This document shows positions 17,969 through 28,800 of a stretch of DNA of 64,000 nucleotides, in pieces (within the stretch, counting starts at the first letter, position 1; each line of letters begins with the position of its first letter). The position numbers were made by a program, and so were the translations under genes. This DNA is from Neoalteromonas arenosi. Lineage in GTDB: Bacteria > Pseudomonadota > Gammaproteobacteria > Enterobacterales > Alteromonadaceae. Below the pieces are notes generated by a model that saw only the letters and a program-made list of their open reading frames with translations, was not told where the DNA came from and ran no database searches. The stretch is from positions 255,613-319,612 of the forward strand of contig NZ_JAUCBP010000001.1 in the NCBI RefSeq assembly GCF_030362855.1. Reading direction: 5' to 3'.

Positions 17969-18586
17969 ATGGGTAGAAGAAACGACCATAACCCTGAAGA
18001 ATTCAACGAACTCGTTCTGACGCAGGTAGAAGAATTTCTAACTCACCTACCAGCTTCGCAGCTGAGCCTGCGCAAAGTTGCCAAGATGATTGGCTATGCA
18101 CCTAGCACTCTGATCCATACCTATAAAAATTGGTCGATGCTACTGCTTAAAGTCAACGCTCGTACACTAGACAGGTTGATGGCAACACTAACACCTCTGG
18201 AACAAAAATTTACGGATCCGGAACAGCGTTTATACGCAATCGCCGAAGCCTATTGTGCTTTTGCCTGCAAACAGCCGCACCTTTGGACCCTAGTCTTTGA
18301 ACACAAATTACCTGCCGGTATGGATATTCCGGATTGGATGCAACACCGGATCAATCAATTATTCAGCCTTGTGGCTAATTGCCTTACCGGTATGAACAGC
18401 CAAGTGAACGCTGAGCAAACACTGTTATCAGCTAATACCTTATGGGCTAGCGTTCACGGGATCACGCTTTTGGCTCTGGATGACAAGCTGTCATTGAACA
18501 CCAACACCAACCCAAATGAGATGCTTGTTGACTTGCTCGACAACTACTTACTGGCGTGGAAAAGTGCACAGGGAGAAAAACGATGA
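17969..18586 (+). CDS. TetR family transcriptional regulator
   Basis: A 205-residue regulator starting at ATG 17969 (MGRRNDHNPEE). A longer frame from 17900 would read through the fourth operator-like repeat, so the internal ATG is preferred. An N-terminal helix-turn-helix (~10-60, with LSLRKVAKMIGYAPSTLIHTYKNW) precedes a helical effector domain with the WASVHGI segment typical of a TetR C-terminal subfamily. It is divergent from the VIT/vWA gene across a gap with four palindromic repeats. It overlaps the next gene by 4 bases (ATGA), so it is co-translated with the MFS-acyltransferase. Inference: represses itself, the lipid gene and the vWA gene; a fatty acid or lysolipid effector would fit. 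Confidence 0.85.
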   Translation: MGRRNDHNPEEFNELVLTQVEEFLTHLPASQLSLRKVAKMIGYAPSTLIHTYKNWSMLLLKVNARTLDRLMATLTPLEQKFTDPEQRLYAIAEAYCAFACKQPHLWTLVFEHKLPAGMDIPDWMQHRINQLFSLVANCLTGMNSQVNAEQTLLSANTLWASVHGITLLALDDKLSLNTNTNPNEMLVDLLDNYLLAWKSAQGEKR

Positions 18587-20457
18587 GCTCTCAATTTGAA
18601 TTACTTACCACTCGACGTTTTTTACCTTTTTTCCTGACGCAGGCCTTAGGTGCATTTAACGATAATATTTTTAAAAACTCACTGATGCTGCTGATGGCGT
18701 TTACCGCTGCCAGTAATCTCCCCATGTCCACAGACATTTTGATGAATTTAGCGGCAGGCCTATTTATTTTGCCGTTTTTTCTGTTTTCAGCCAGTGCCGG
18801 AGAACTGGCCGACAACATGGAAAAATCACGTATCATTCGCTGGGTGAAGCTAGCTGAAATCCTACTGATGTCGTTTGCTGCGATTGCCTTTTACTACGAG
18901 CTGTACATGGTGTTATTAGGCTTGTTGTTTTTGATGGGTACGCAGTCTGCCTTTTTTGGGCCAGTGAAATACGCCATTTTGCCATCGCTCGTAAATGAGG
19001 AAGAATTGATAGGCGCCAACGCGCTGGTTGAAATGGGCACTTTCGTGGCAATCTTACTCGGCACAATCGGCGCCGGCCTACTTATGGGCTTGGAACAAAC
19101 GCTGTTCGCCGTATCCTGTGTGCTCGTTGGCACTTCCATTGCTGGATATTTATCTGCGCGCAAAGTGCCCGCAGTCCCAATGGAGAACGAAGCAAAACCT
19201 TATAAATGGCAGCCGGTTCGACAAACCAAGCAAGCCATGCGTATTTGTTTTGAACAACGCCCTATTTATCTTTCTATCTTAGCCATCAGCTGGTTTTGGT
19301 TTCTCGGTGCGGGTTATCTCACGCAGTTTCCAAACTTCGCAAAGAATTCACTCGGCGGCGACAGCTCAGTTGTCACAGTCTTATTGTGTGCATTTACCAT
19401 CGGCGTGGCTGTCGGTTCAATGCTGTGCGAGCGCTTGTCTGGGCACAAGATCGAGCTAGGAATAGTGCCTATTGGCTCTATTGGTCTAACAGTATTTGGC
19501 ATTGATTTATACTTTGCTACACCGGCCAATGTAGGTGATCAAATCCTTGCTGCAGGGGCCTTCTTTGAACAAGCCTATGCTTGGCGTGTATTAATTGATT
19601 TATCCCTAATTGGCATTTTTGGTGGTTTCTTTATCGTACCGTTATATGCGTTGTTGCAACAACGTGCCAAGCCACAAGAGCGCGCTCGCGTTATCAGTGC
19701 GAACAACATATTCAATGCCTTATTTATGGTGGGCAGTGCATTTTCAGGCATCGTGCTACTTGGTGTAATGGAGCTTTCGATCCCTGAGTATTTCCTAGTG
19801 CTGGCCGTGTTTAATGCGGTCGTCGCGGTGTACGTTTATAGCCAGATGCCCGAATTCGTGTTGCGCTTTGTTATTTGGATGTTGGGCCACAGTATGTATC
19901 GCGTCACTCATGAAGATTTAAACAACATTCCCGATGAAGGTGCCGCGTTGATTGTGTGTAATCACGTGAGCTATGTTGATGCCATGTTGCTTGCTGGGGC
20001 TTGTCGGCGTCCAATCCGCTTTGTTATGGATGAAGGGATCTTTAAAAATCCGGCTTTAGGTTGGTTGTTCAAACTTGCCAAAACCATTCCAATTTGCGCC
20101 AAAGCGAAAAACGAAGAAACCTTTGAAAACGCATTTAAACAAATTAAAGCCGAGCTCGACGACGGTAACGTAGTGTGTATCTTCCCAGAAGGTAAATTGA
20201 CGCGCAGCGGTGATATTAATCCGTTTAAAAAAGGCGTAGAGAGGATCCTTGAAGAAACGCCAGTGCCCGTTGTACCTATGGCGATTCAAGGCTTATGGGG
20301 CTCGTTCTTTAGTCACCACGGCAGCGGTATTTTCAAATCCGGCAAACGTTTTTGGTCGAAGGTGAAAATAGTGGCTTCCGAGCCAGTTGCAGCGACTTCA
20401 GCTAATGCTGAAATGTTGCAAGACAAGGTCCAGCAGTTACGTGGAGAATACCAATGA
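18583..20457 (+). CDS. MFS lysophospholipid transporter-like protein fused to a PlsC acyltransferase
   Basis: A 624-residue inner-membrane protein. The start is ATG 18583, which overlaps the TetR stop (ATGA), not the in-frame ATG at 18556. Residues ~1-410 form an LplT-type major facilitator domain (LGAFNDNIFKNSL, then ~12 helices). Residues ~430-615 form a PlsC/1-acyl-glycerol-3-phosphate acyltransferase domain with NHVSYVDAML (HX4D) and FPEGKLTRSG (the glycerophosphate-binding FPEG block). In E. coli LplT and Aas together take up and re-acylate lysophosphatidylethanolamine; longer bacterial fusions add an AMP-binding acyl-ACP synthetase, which is absent here. Likely role: flipping and re-acylating lysophospholipids, with the acyl donor unresolved. 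Confidence 0.88.
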   Translation: MSSQFELLTTRRFLPFFLTQALGAFNDNIFKNSLMLLMAFTAASNLPMSTDILMNLAAGLFILPFFLFSASAGELADNMEKSRIIRWVKLAEILLMSFAAIAFYYELYMVLLGLLFLMGTQSAFFGPVKYAILPSLVNEEELIGANALVEMGTFVAILLGTIGAGLLMGLEQTLFAVSCVLVGTSIAGYLSARKVPAVPMENEAKPYKWQPVRQTKQAMRICFEQRPIYLSILAISWFWFLGAGYLTQFPNFAKNSLGGDSSVVTVLLCAFTIGVAVGSMLCERLSGHKIELGIVPIGSIGLTVFGIDLYFATPANVGDQILAAGAFFEQAYAWRVLIDLSLIGIFGGFFIVPLYALLQQRAKPQERARVISANNIFNALFMVGSAFSGIVLLGVMELSIPEYFLVLAVFNAVVAVYVYSQMPEFVLRFVIWMLGHSMYRVTHEDLNNIPDEGAALIVCNHVSYVDAMLLAGACRRPIRFVMDEGIFKNPALGWLFKLAKTIPICAKAKNEETFENAFKQIKAELDDGNVVCIFPEGKLTRSGDINPFKKGVERILEETPVPVVPMAIQGLWGSFFSHHGSGIFKSGKRFWSKVKIVASEPVAATSANAEMLQDKVQQLRGEYQ

Positions 20458-20552
20458 AGAACTAGATGAATTCCGGTATGCAAGTGAGTAAATACTAAAC
20501 CAATCCTGTTACCCCAGCGTAAACGTTAGTGATCTCAAGCAAGGTAATAATT

Positions 20553-21292
20553 ATGCTAAATGAACTGGCGCCCCCCCAGGACGATTATCACTGCGAGAAC
20601 TACAAGCTCCGCTTGATTGGCTACAAACGTTGGCTACGCTACCAACACTGTTATCGATGCCAAAAGGCGACGGTCGCCCAGTATTGTTAGCTCCAGGCTT
20701 TATGGCTGATAAATGGTCGATGCGGCCTTTGAAAGGATTTCTCAATAAATTAGGTTACGAAGCTTACGACTGGAATTTGGGCAGAAATAACGGCGATGTG
20801 GATGAAGATATCGTTCGTTTAGGCAGACAAACACTCGAACTGAGCTCAGCCTTAGACAAGCCCATCACGCTTATTGGGTGGAGCCTTGGCGGCGTTCTGT
20901 GTAGGGAAGTTGCTCGACTGTTTCCCGACGTAGTAAGAGAAGTTATTACAATGGGCACTCCTGTTACTGGAGGGCCCAAATAAACGGCACCGGGGAAGCG
21001 CTATGCAGCGCGGAAAAATATCAACATGGATGAGCTGGAGTTAGAAATTGCCGAGCGTAACGCTATCGGTTTTTCACAACCGATAACCGTATTGTTTAGT
21101 AAGCTTGATGGTATTGTTAGCTGGAAAGCTGCGCTTGATATCTATAACAAACAAGCCCGCCATGTTGAGATAGATGGCACGCATTTAGGGATTGGTTTTC
21201 ACTGTGATTCATGGCGCGCAATCGGCTACACACTAGCAGGCCAGCCGGAACGACTGACCTTTGCAGAGCTAGAAGATTTACTCGTAGAGTAA
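20553..21292 (+). pseudogene. Alpha/beta hydrolase gene broken by a frameshift and a stop codon
   Basis: The pieces make one lipase/esterase-like protein. The start (ATG 20553, MLNELAPP) is out of frame with the rest; adding one base to the seven-C run at 20571-20577 would join it to GRLSLRELQAPLDWLQ and the main frame (from about 20576). The main frame has a GWSLGG nucleophile motif and ends at an in-frame TAA (20981-20983) in PVTGGPK-stop-TAPGKRY; a Tyr codon there would restore reading into the last ~100 residues, which include the DG...H region (DGTHLGIG). Two lesions in one short gene point to real decay rather than one sequencing error. It sits right after the MFS-acyltransferase gene, so it may once have been a lipid-handling partner. 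Confidence 0.8.
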
Positions 21293-21367
21293 AAGGAAGG
21301 CCCCGTAAGTTAAGCGGCATCCCAGCAAAAAAGAACAACATTAATCAAGGGTTTACTCCGGGGCATC

Positions 21368-23323
21368 CTAGCGATAAATCGACACGTCATACGGTGAGAC
21401 GTCGCCACTCCCCATAATCCATTTAGCGCTGACTGGCGCCGGCACAGTTCGAGTCTCGGAAGAGTAATTAAATACCAAAGTGAATTCGCCGCGACGCGCA
21501 ATCCGCACATCTTCGGGTAAATCCAACACGTCAATCTGTAAGCGCTCAGCTAAACTCTTAAATAAGGTTTTTAACAGCGCCATGTCAGTTAATGTTGCAA
21601 CATATGTGACCTTATCATTCGCGACAATTGCTGGAGTATTGTCTGCATAGGTGGCGAGTGTTCTCGCTCCCTCAATATTGATGAGTTCTTCCCGCCAGCG
21701 GTTACTGTTAAAAACTTCACCGTCTAGAGTTAGCGGCTCATGAATATCCGCGCGCAAAGTTTCAACACTCGCAACTTGCACGCTGATCAGTTCTTGTAAC
21801 AAACCTGGGGCTAGCTTAGGCGCAAAGGTTAAATCATGGGTTTTTGAACCACTGCGCGGGCCAAATACAAAATGTGCATCGCTATCTTTGCAGCGCTGGA
21901 TAAAGGCATCATCCACAATTGGCAAACAAGGCGAAACAATTAACGAATAATGAGAAAAATCACCATCAATGGCGACAAAGTCGACGTCAATACCCAACTG
22001 ACGCAGCGCAGAATAGTATTCAAACTCGACTTGTTGATGATTGTAGCTGTCACCTTGACGTTCGATTTCTGTAACCCATTGGTTAGTTGTCGTCATGATA
22101 ATTGCTACGCGGGTGTTGACCTTGGCGGTTAAATCAAAACCGGTTGCCGTAAGCTCATCGCGAAACTGCTCAACCTCTTGCCAAGCAATCGATTTTGAAT
22201 TGTCGACTCGCTTAATACCCGCGTGCATTTGCTCTTGCGCGAATGCTGCTTGGCGCCAACGGAAATAACATACGGTTTCTGCGCCATGCGCTACCGCTTC
22301 CCATGACCAAAAACGCACCATGCCCGGCAACGGCCGCGGATTGTGATGCCCCCAGTTCACGGGGCCTGGCTGCTGTTCCATAATCCAAAAGTTACCCTTG
22401 CTAATACCGCGAATATGATCAAATGATGCAGTGGAAAAATCCGGATGCCCCGTGCGCATATAACGCCTGAACTGCTCAGGGCCAGCATCGGCATAAAATA
22501 AGTCCGTGCGGCCTAAGGGATAATTGTCGTAGCAGGCAAAATCGAGCTTCTCTGCGAGTGCAAAGTTGTCAGTTTGCGTATCTACCATTGGAATAAAGTT
22601 ATGGGTAATAAAGTGCGATGGACAGAGCTCGCGCAAAATCTCGATCATATCGTTGTGATAGCGGATCACTTGGTCAGAGCTAAAACGACGATAAGCCAGT
22701 TGATGAGAAGGCTGTGCTTCAGTAACGGTCAGAATAGGTAAATCAATTTGACTGAAGTTTTGATACTCCATTGACCAAAAGATGGTTCCCCACGCTTTGT
22801 TTAAGCGATCAATATCACCGTACTCGTTTTCTAGCCAGCGTTGAAATGCCAGGCGAGCATTTTCTGAGCCCGAGTGAGTGGTATCGTGGCAGGCGATTTC
22901 ATTATCTGTTTGCCAACCAACCACTGCAGGATGGTCAGCGTAACGCTCAGCCATTACGCGCGTGATACGCATTGACTCGCGATAATAATTTTCGCTCGAG
23001 AAATCGTAGTGTCGACGCGAACCGAATCCTCGCGTTGTACCCGTATGAATATCTACCGGTAAAATATCCGGATATTTATCCACTAACCATTTTGGTGGTG
23101 TAGCAGTTGGTGTGCACAAGATGATCTTCAACCCTTGTGCGGCAAGAGTTTGTATGGCTTTATCGAGCCAAGCAAAATCGTATTGACCATCTGCAGGTTC
23201 CATTTTAGACCATGCGAATTCAGCTAAGCGCACATAGCTTAAACCGAGCTCTCGCATTTCTTGGGCATCTTGTTGCCACAAACTTTCAGGCCAATGCTCT
23301 GGGTAATAACAAACGCCTAACAT
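21368..23323 (-). CDS. GH42 beta-galactosidase
   Basis: A 651-residue glycoside hydrolase family 42 enzyme that releases beta-linked galactose. The N-terminal TIM barrel opens with LGVCYYPEHWPESLW. The acid/base Glu142 lies in GWQTDNEIACHD and the nucleophile Glu316 in NFWIMEQQPGPVNW. A trimerisation-type middle domain follows (~395-600), then a short beta domain. There is no signal peptide, so it works in the cytoplasm on imported galactosides. It is divergent from the GH36 gene across 183 bases containing the ATTTATATGA motif. With GH36, galK and galT it forms a complete route from mixed alpha/beta galactosides to UDP-galactose. The gene converges with the broken hydrolase gene. Confidence 0.95.
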   Translation of the reverse strand: MLGVCYYPEHWPESLWQQDAQEMRELGLSYVRLAEFAWSKMEPADGQYDFAWLDKAIQTLAAQGLKIILCTPTATPPKWLVDKYPDILPVDIHTGTTRGFGSRRHYDFSSENYYRESMRITRVMAERYADHPAVVGWQTDNEIACHDTTHSGSENARLAFQRWLENEYGDIDRLNKAWGTIFWSMEYQNFSQIDLPILTVTEAQPSHQLAYRRFSSDQVIRYHNDMIEILRELCPSHFITHNFIPMVDTQTDNFALAEKLDFACYDNYPLGRTDLFYADAGPEQFRRYMRTGHPDFSTASFDHIRGISKGNFWIMEQQPGPVNWGHHNPRPLPGMVRFWSWEAVAHGAETVCYFRWRQAAFAQEQMHAGIKRVDNSKSIAWQEVEQFRDELTATGFDLTAKVNTRVAIIMTTTNQWVTEIERQGDSYNHQQVEFEYYSALRQLGIDVDFVAIDGDFSHYSLIVSPCLPIVDDAFIQRCKDSDAHFVFGPRSGSKTHDLTFAPKLAPGLLQELISVQVASVETLRADIHEPLTLDGEVFNSNRWREELINIEGARTLATYADNTPAIVANDKVTYVATLTDMALLKTLFKSLAERLQIDVLDLPEDVRIARRGEFTLVFNYSSETRTVPAPVSAKWIMGSGDVSPYDVSIYR

Positions 23324-23403
23324 AAATCACTCCTAACAATAGGATCGGTATCTTTGCGAGCCATTTGTAAGCCTCCAAGATGTGCGACCAACTCTTTTAA
23401 CAT

Positions 23404-23420
23404 ATTTATATGATATTTTA
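23404..23420. promoter_or_regulatory. Candidate operator of the galactose locus, copy 3, between GH42 and GH36
   Basis: ATTTATATGATATTTTA lies 81 bases from the GH42 start and 87 bases from the GH36 start, in the middle of their divergent promoter region. It contains the near-palindrome ATATGATAT and matches the sites at 430 and 4741. Confidence 0.5.
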
Positions 23421-23506
23421 ATTATTGACGGTATTATTGCGCATTTACAGCCAAACCAAAACTGCTATTTTTAGTAATTAGCGTCGAATGGAAGTGAGAA
23501 TCCTTT

Positions 23507-25639
23507 ATGCCACAGTTGCCAGACTTTGTTCGCATTACCAGTTTACATACAACCATCGTTTTAGACTGTAGACGACGCGTGCCAGCCGTGTGTTATTTCG
23601 GCAAAGTATTATCCGCGAAAACATCTGACCGGATGTTAGCTGATCTACTCACTCGCCAAGAGGCTAAATGTGCCCTGGTCGAAGAAGTCGTTCTTGGATT
23701 GACCCCAACCCTAGGCGATGGCTTTACTGGCAACCCCGGCCTTAACGTTGATGATGGAGCGATTGCATGGTCGACTGCACCAAAACTAGTCGCAGTTGAA
23801 CAGCCCAATTCCGCGGAGGTAACCTTCATCTCAGTAGACGAAACCCGTAATATTGAATTGCGCCATCACCTCCATCTGTGCACATCGAGTGATGTGCTCT
23901 CAGCGACAAGTACCATTATAAATCTTGGTAGCAAACCATTGTGCGTAGATGATTTAGCTGCACCCACCATTGCACTCCCGGACCATTTAACCAAGATAAT
24001 GGCATTCGAGGGTCGTTGGTCTGCTGAGTTTCAAACCCGCACGATTGATTTGTTTCTCGGTGCATATGCCCGCGCTAATCGACGTGGCAAGACCTCTCAT
24101 GACAATTTTCCCGGTGTTGTTCTACATACACCATCAACCAGCCAAGATAGCGGTGAGTGTTATGGCTTTCACTTGGCATGGAGCGGTAATCACCGCACAC
24201 GCGTAGAGTTGCTACCAGAGCAGCGTACTTATGTACAAATGGGTGAACTCCTGGGTCGTCGCGAAGTAGTATTGCAAAACGGTGAACACTATCAGAGCCC
24301 AAGCCTGCATGTATCGTATAGTGCCGAAGGCCTAAACCGTATGTCGCAACAATTTCATCGTTTTGTGCGCAAGCATTTACTCAAATCACAAGTTCACGAT
24401 AAACCACGCCCAATCCACTACAACACCTGGGAAGGTATTTATTTTGATCACAATGTAGATGAACTTAAAACACTGGCGGATTTAGCCGCCAATGCAGGTG
24501 CTGAACGGTTTGTCCTCGATGATGGGTGGTTTAAAGGACGACGCAACGACAAAGCAGGGCTCGGAGATTGGACTGTTGACGTTAACGTATACCCCAATGG
24601 ACTAGCGCCTATCATTGAGCATGTGCTCAACAAGGGTATGGCCTTTGGTATCTGGTTTGAACCAGAAATGGTCAATCCAGACAGTGATTTATATCGCAAT
24701 CATCCAGAGTGGGTGCTGCAAACCGCTGGTAATCCACAAATTAACTTTCGCCATCAGTACGTGCTTGATTTAACTCGGCAAGAAGTCTGTGACTATTTGT
24801 TTGCGCAAATTGACGCTGTGCTTAACGAGCATCCACAAATCTCCTACATTAAGTGGGACATGAATCGCGACATAAACCACAGCGGCAATCAACACGGAGT
24901 AAGTGCTATTCACGCGCAAACCAAAGCCGTTTATGCCCTTATCCAGCGGGTCAAAGACGCTCATCCGACGGTTGAAATAGAAAGCTGCTCATCAGGTGGT
25001 GCGCGGATAGACTTCGGGATTCTTGCGCATACCGACAGATTTTGGACCTCCGATTCGAACGATGCGCTGGATCGCTTACAGATTCAGCGCGGGTGCTCGT
25101 ATTTTATTCCGCCGGTGCTGATGGGCTCTCATGTAGGACCGCGAGACTGTCACATAACCGGACGCCACTTACCCATAGAGACGCGCATCGCGGTAGCGAT
25201 GTTTGGTCATATGGGTATGGAAATGGACCCACGCGAGCTGACACCTGAGGAAACGGAGCTGCTTCAGGCTGGTTTTGCATTGCACCGCGATAACCGTGAA
25301 TTGATTCACCAGGGCGAACTCTATCGAATTGATGAAAATGGCGATAGCATCGACTTTGGTGTGGTCGCAGCAGATAAATCTGCGGCCTTATTCGCCTACA
25401 ACAGTATTATAGAAACCAAGCGCACCCAGCCGCGCAAGTTCAGGTTTAGCGGTTTAGATCCAGACGCTGAATACCAATTAGACCTCGCGTGGCCACCCAA
25501 ACTATTTGAATATTCACCATCAATATTGCAAGTGTTCCCTGGGCAAACCTACAGTGGTGAAATATTGATGCAAATGGGTATGCAGTTGCCGGTGGTATTT
25601 CCACAAACATCGCTGATTTTTAAATTACAACGCGTTTAG
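23507..25639 (+). CDS. GH36 alpha-galactosidase
   Basis: Hydrolyses terminal alpha-1,6-galactose from melibiose- or raffinose-type sugars. The 710-residue length is usual for the tetrameric bacterial GH36 enzymes. An N-terminal beta-supersandwich (~1-300) leads to the TIM barrel, with FVLDDGWFKGRR near 336-346, the nucleophile Asp451 in YIKWDMNRD, and the acid/base Asp516 in FWTSDSNDALDR. ESCSSGGAR (492-500) and the C-terminal beta domain are as expected. There is no signal peptide, so it is cytoplasmic. It is divergent from GH42 and shares its regulatory gap. A strong bidirectional-looking terminator follows. Confidence 0.95.
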   Translation: MPQLPDFVRITSLHTTIVLDCRRRVPAVCYFGKVLSAKTSDRMLADLLTRQEAKCALVEEVVLGLTPTLGDGFTGNPGLNVDDGAIAWSTAPKLVAVEQPNSAEVTFISVDETRNIELRHHLHLCTSSDVLSATSTIINLGSKPLCVDDLAAPTIALPDHLTKIMAFEGRWSAEFQTRTIDLFLGAYARANRRGKTSHDNFPGVVLHTPSTSQDSGECYGFHLAWSGNHRTRVELLPEQRTYVQMGELLGRREVVLQNGEHYQSPSLHVSYSAEGLNRMSQQFHRFVRKHLLKSQVHDKPRPIHYNTWEGIYFDHNVDELKTLADLAANAGAERFVLDDGWFKGRRNDKAGLGDWTVDVNVYPNGLAPIIEHVLNKGMAFGIWFEPEMVNPDSDLYRNHPEWVLQTAGNPQINFRHQYVLDLTRQEVCDYLFAQIDAVLNEHPQISYIKWDMNRDINHSGNQHGVSAIHAQTKAVYALIQRVKDAHPTVEIESCSSGGARIDFGILAHTDRFWTSDSNDALDRLQIQRGCSYFIPPVLMGSHVGPRDCHITGRHLPIETRIAVAMFGHMGMEMDPRELTPEETELLQAGFALHRDNRELIHQGELYRIDENGDSIDFGVVAADKSAALFAYNSIIETKRTQPRKFRFSGLDPDAEYQLDLAWPPKLFEYSPSILQVFPGQTYSGEILMQMGMQLPVVFPQTSLIFKLQRV

Positions 25640-25658
25640 CGTTGCTGTGCCCTGAAGT

Positions 25659-25689
25659 AAAAGCGATGTAGTTGTTTTACATCGCTTTT
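25659..25689 (+). terminator. Intrinsic terminator of the GH36 gene
   Basis: A perfect 12-bp stem (AAAAGCGATGTA / TACATCGCTTTT, loop of 7) ends in the TTTT of its own right arm, about 20 bases after the GH36 stop. Confidence 0.75.
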
Positions 25690-25872
25690 GTCTCGCGCCG
25701 ACCGGCGATTTCTCAATTTGTCTGCTATCTTTGCCTAACTATGCTTTTTTAATCAGCGGTAAAGGTATAAAAATAGGCACCCATGGTTAGTTGTAACTGC
25801 CTAAGTGCTAAATCAATTTCGCTATAGTGATTGGCTAGGTGACTCTCGCTACTCGACTTCGGAATTCAAGGC

Positions 25873-28800
25873 ATGATAAATCGCAGTTTTTCTGCTCGTA
25901 AGTTAATTTCTCAGACACTTATCTTTCTGTTCAGCTGTATGGTCGTGAGTAGCGCATGGGCAATTGCTGAGCCTCTGCAAAATCTTACAGTTGGAATGCT
26001 CAATATCATCGTTTTCGGCGCACTGTTATTCATTCTTGCTTTAGTGATCACGCTAGTTGTATTCAAATTCAAACTGAATGCCAACAATCGCAAAGTCGCT
26101 GCCCTGCAGTCTCAAACCAATGATATAAAATTGCACACTGACAGGTTTATCACAGGCATTCTCTACCTAGACGCCCATCATAATATTCGCTATGCCAACC
26201 GAATGACCGCCTATTTCCTCGGCCAAAAAATCGAGGACATGCAAGGCCGCCCCGCGCTCCAAGTCTTTCCAGACTCAATAGAGGAGCAGCTACACGCGGC
26301 ATTACAAGCCAATCAGGAAACTCAAATTCAATGTATGTTGGGCGCGCGCGAGCGTCACGTGCGTATCAGAGTAGCGCCGCAAGAAAAACCCATAGGCGAC
26401 ACATTCACGTTAGTGACTATTGAAGATATCGATAGTTATCAGCAGCAAATTGATTATCAAAAAGCCGTTGTTCAGCACGGCGAAAACACTACAACTTTCG
26501 CTAAAGTAGCCGTAGCCGAGATCAGCTTCAATGACGCCAATGTGCGCCTAAATTTGGCCATGGCACAATTACTTGGGTTGGGGGAAGAATCACAAGTAGC
26601 TCTTACAGCCTTTGCACAAAAGTTTGCAGCGAACGAAAGCCACGCTTGGGAGCGCGCTTATCAGCAGCTACAGCAAGGCGAGTCAATCGAGCTTAACAGC
26701 GAGCTGAAAATCAACGATAAAGTGATCCCCGTTCACATAGCGGGAATTGCATTTGACTATGCCAGTGATAGCCCGCTTAGTGCGCGCCTGATATTTGAAA
26801 ACCTAAGTCAAGTGACTCAGCTCAAGGTACAGGCTGATAACGTACAAAAGCAAGTGAAAGCACTGCTCGGTGCAAGCCCGCTACCGGTTTACATATTGAA
26901 TGCAGAGCAACAAATTATTGACTGCAACCGCGCATTTTGTGCGTTCTTTAAACTTGAGTTCAACCAAGTACGCGGCAAGCGTGTACACGACATCGAGCGT
27001 TTTGATGAGGCATTCAAAGGGCTTCATCAACAAGGCGATGCGGTAGGGACTCGCAGCAAAACTGCACTTATCCGTGCTGGTGAACGTACCGATGTGCAAA
27101 TTAATCTGCACCAATTGGCATTTAAGTCAGACAATAAAACGGTGGGCAGTGTCGCTATTGTCGAAGATCTCTCGGCAATAAAAGCACTCGAGAAAGAGGT
27201 CGAATTACAGACTAAAGCGCTTAATCATTTAATTAATACCTCACCGATGGGTATTGCCATGATTGACGATGAGGATAACCTCAAACGCGCCAACCCAGCG
27301 CTTGGAGAGATGCTCGGTAAGACTGCAGACGCACTCGAGCAGCAGACATTTTATCAACTGTTTAAAAATCCTGAACAATCCGGCACCGCCGCGCGCTTGC
27401 TACACAAAGAAGGTCGACTAGACAATTTCACTGCCGATTTACTCTGTGATGATGAGAGTTTTGTTTCAACGCGGATCGACGTTACAAAACTTGCCGGACT
27501 GGATCAGAAATATATCTGTTGGGTCAGTGATGCCCGCGAGAAGGCATTCTTAACTCATAAACTTGAACGCTTAATAAACTACAGCAGTATGCCTGTTGCG
27601 CTGATGGGCAAACGCGGTTTCACCCAGCTCAATCCAGCAGCTTGCGCATTCTTTGACATTAAAAACGAAGATGAATTTATCGGTAAGTCGCCCGCCAGTC
27701 CCGAGCTAAACTCCGACGCAGCTTACACAGCTGAAATTGCCACTCACCTGCAGCGCTTGGAAAATGAGCAACAGGTGCTCACTTTCCCTTGGACTCACCA
27801 ATATAACGATGAAACACTACCGTGCGAAATCACACTGGTGCCTTTGTTTAATCAACAAGAGCACGTGGCTACGTTGTGTATGTGGGTTGATTTACGCGCG
27901 TTGGAGCAAGCCAATGCAGCCCGCCTAGAAGCGGTGAACTTGCGAGAAGTCGCGGAACGTGAAATCGCAGAGAAGCAACAGCTACTAGAGAACAGTCAAG
28001 ACTTACTGGCTAGCCGTGCACGTTCTCTACAAGATACACAAGACAAATTGCAGGCAGCTGAATCAGATTTAGCGACCAAGATGGAAACTATTCAAGATCT
28101 GCAACAAGCGCATAAAGATATCAGTGGTCACCTACAATCTCTTCAAGATGACTATGCGCGCAACCGCGATCTACTTCAACAAAGTCAAGAAGCTAACGCA
28201 GAACTGGAGGCCCAGCTGGAGGAATCCAGTGCCAAGGTCAGCAGCTTACAGAAGCAGCGCAATCAGATCGCAGATGCCCTGCAGTATTCGGAGCGCAATC
28301 ATAAACAAGCACAAGAGCAATTGCGCCAGAGCGAGTTAAATACGCAAAAGCTCAAAGCTGAGCAAGCCAAACAACTCGAATCGCTGCAAGCGTCGCAAGA
28401 GCAAATTGATGCGCTTAAATCGTCTATCGATGACAAAGATAAACAAATCCACGATGTCAGTGGGCAAATTAATAGTCTGCAGTCACAACTTATAAGTTCC
28501 GGTAAAACCAGTGAGAAACTGCGCGAGCAGCTTATCAACCAGCGCAAGGCTAGTGAAATTGCCGAACAAAAACGTCGCGAACTTGAGCTCACTTGCCAAG
28601 CAGCTGAAGCCGAGCTGGCCAACAAAAGTAGCTATGTTGATCACTTGCAGCACGAAATGAAGATGCTCGAGCAAATGTCGCAACAGCAACAAGGTGATAT
28701 GCAAAAACAAAGGCAGCAACTTGAACAAGAGTTGCAGGCCAAGCAGGAGCAGCTAGCCAAAACCGAACAAGCGCTAGAAGAGACACGGCAACTGACCGAA

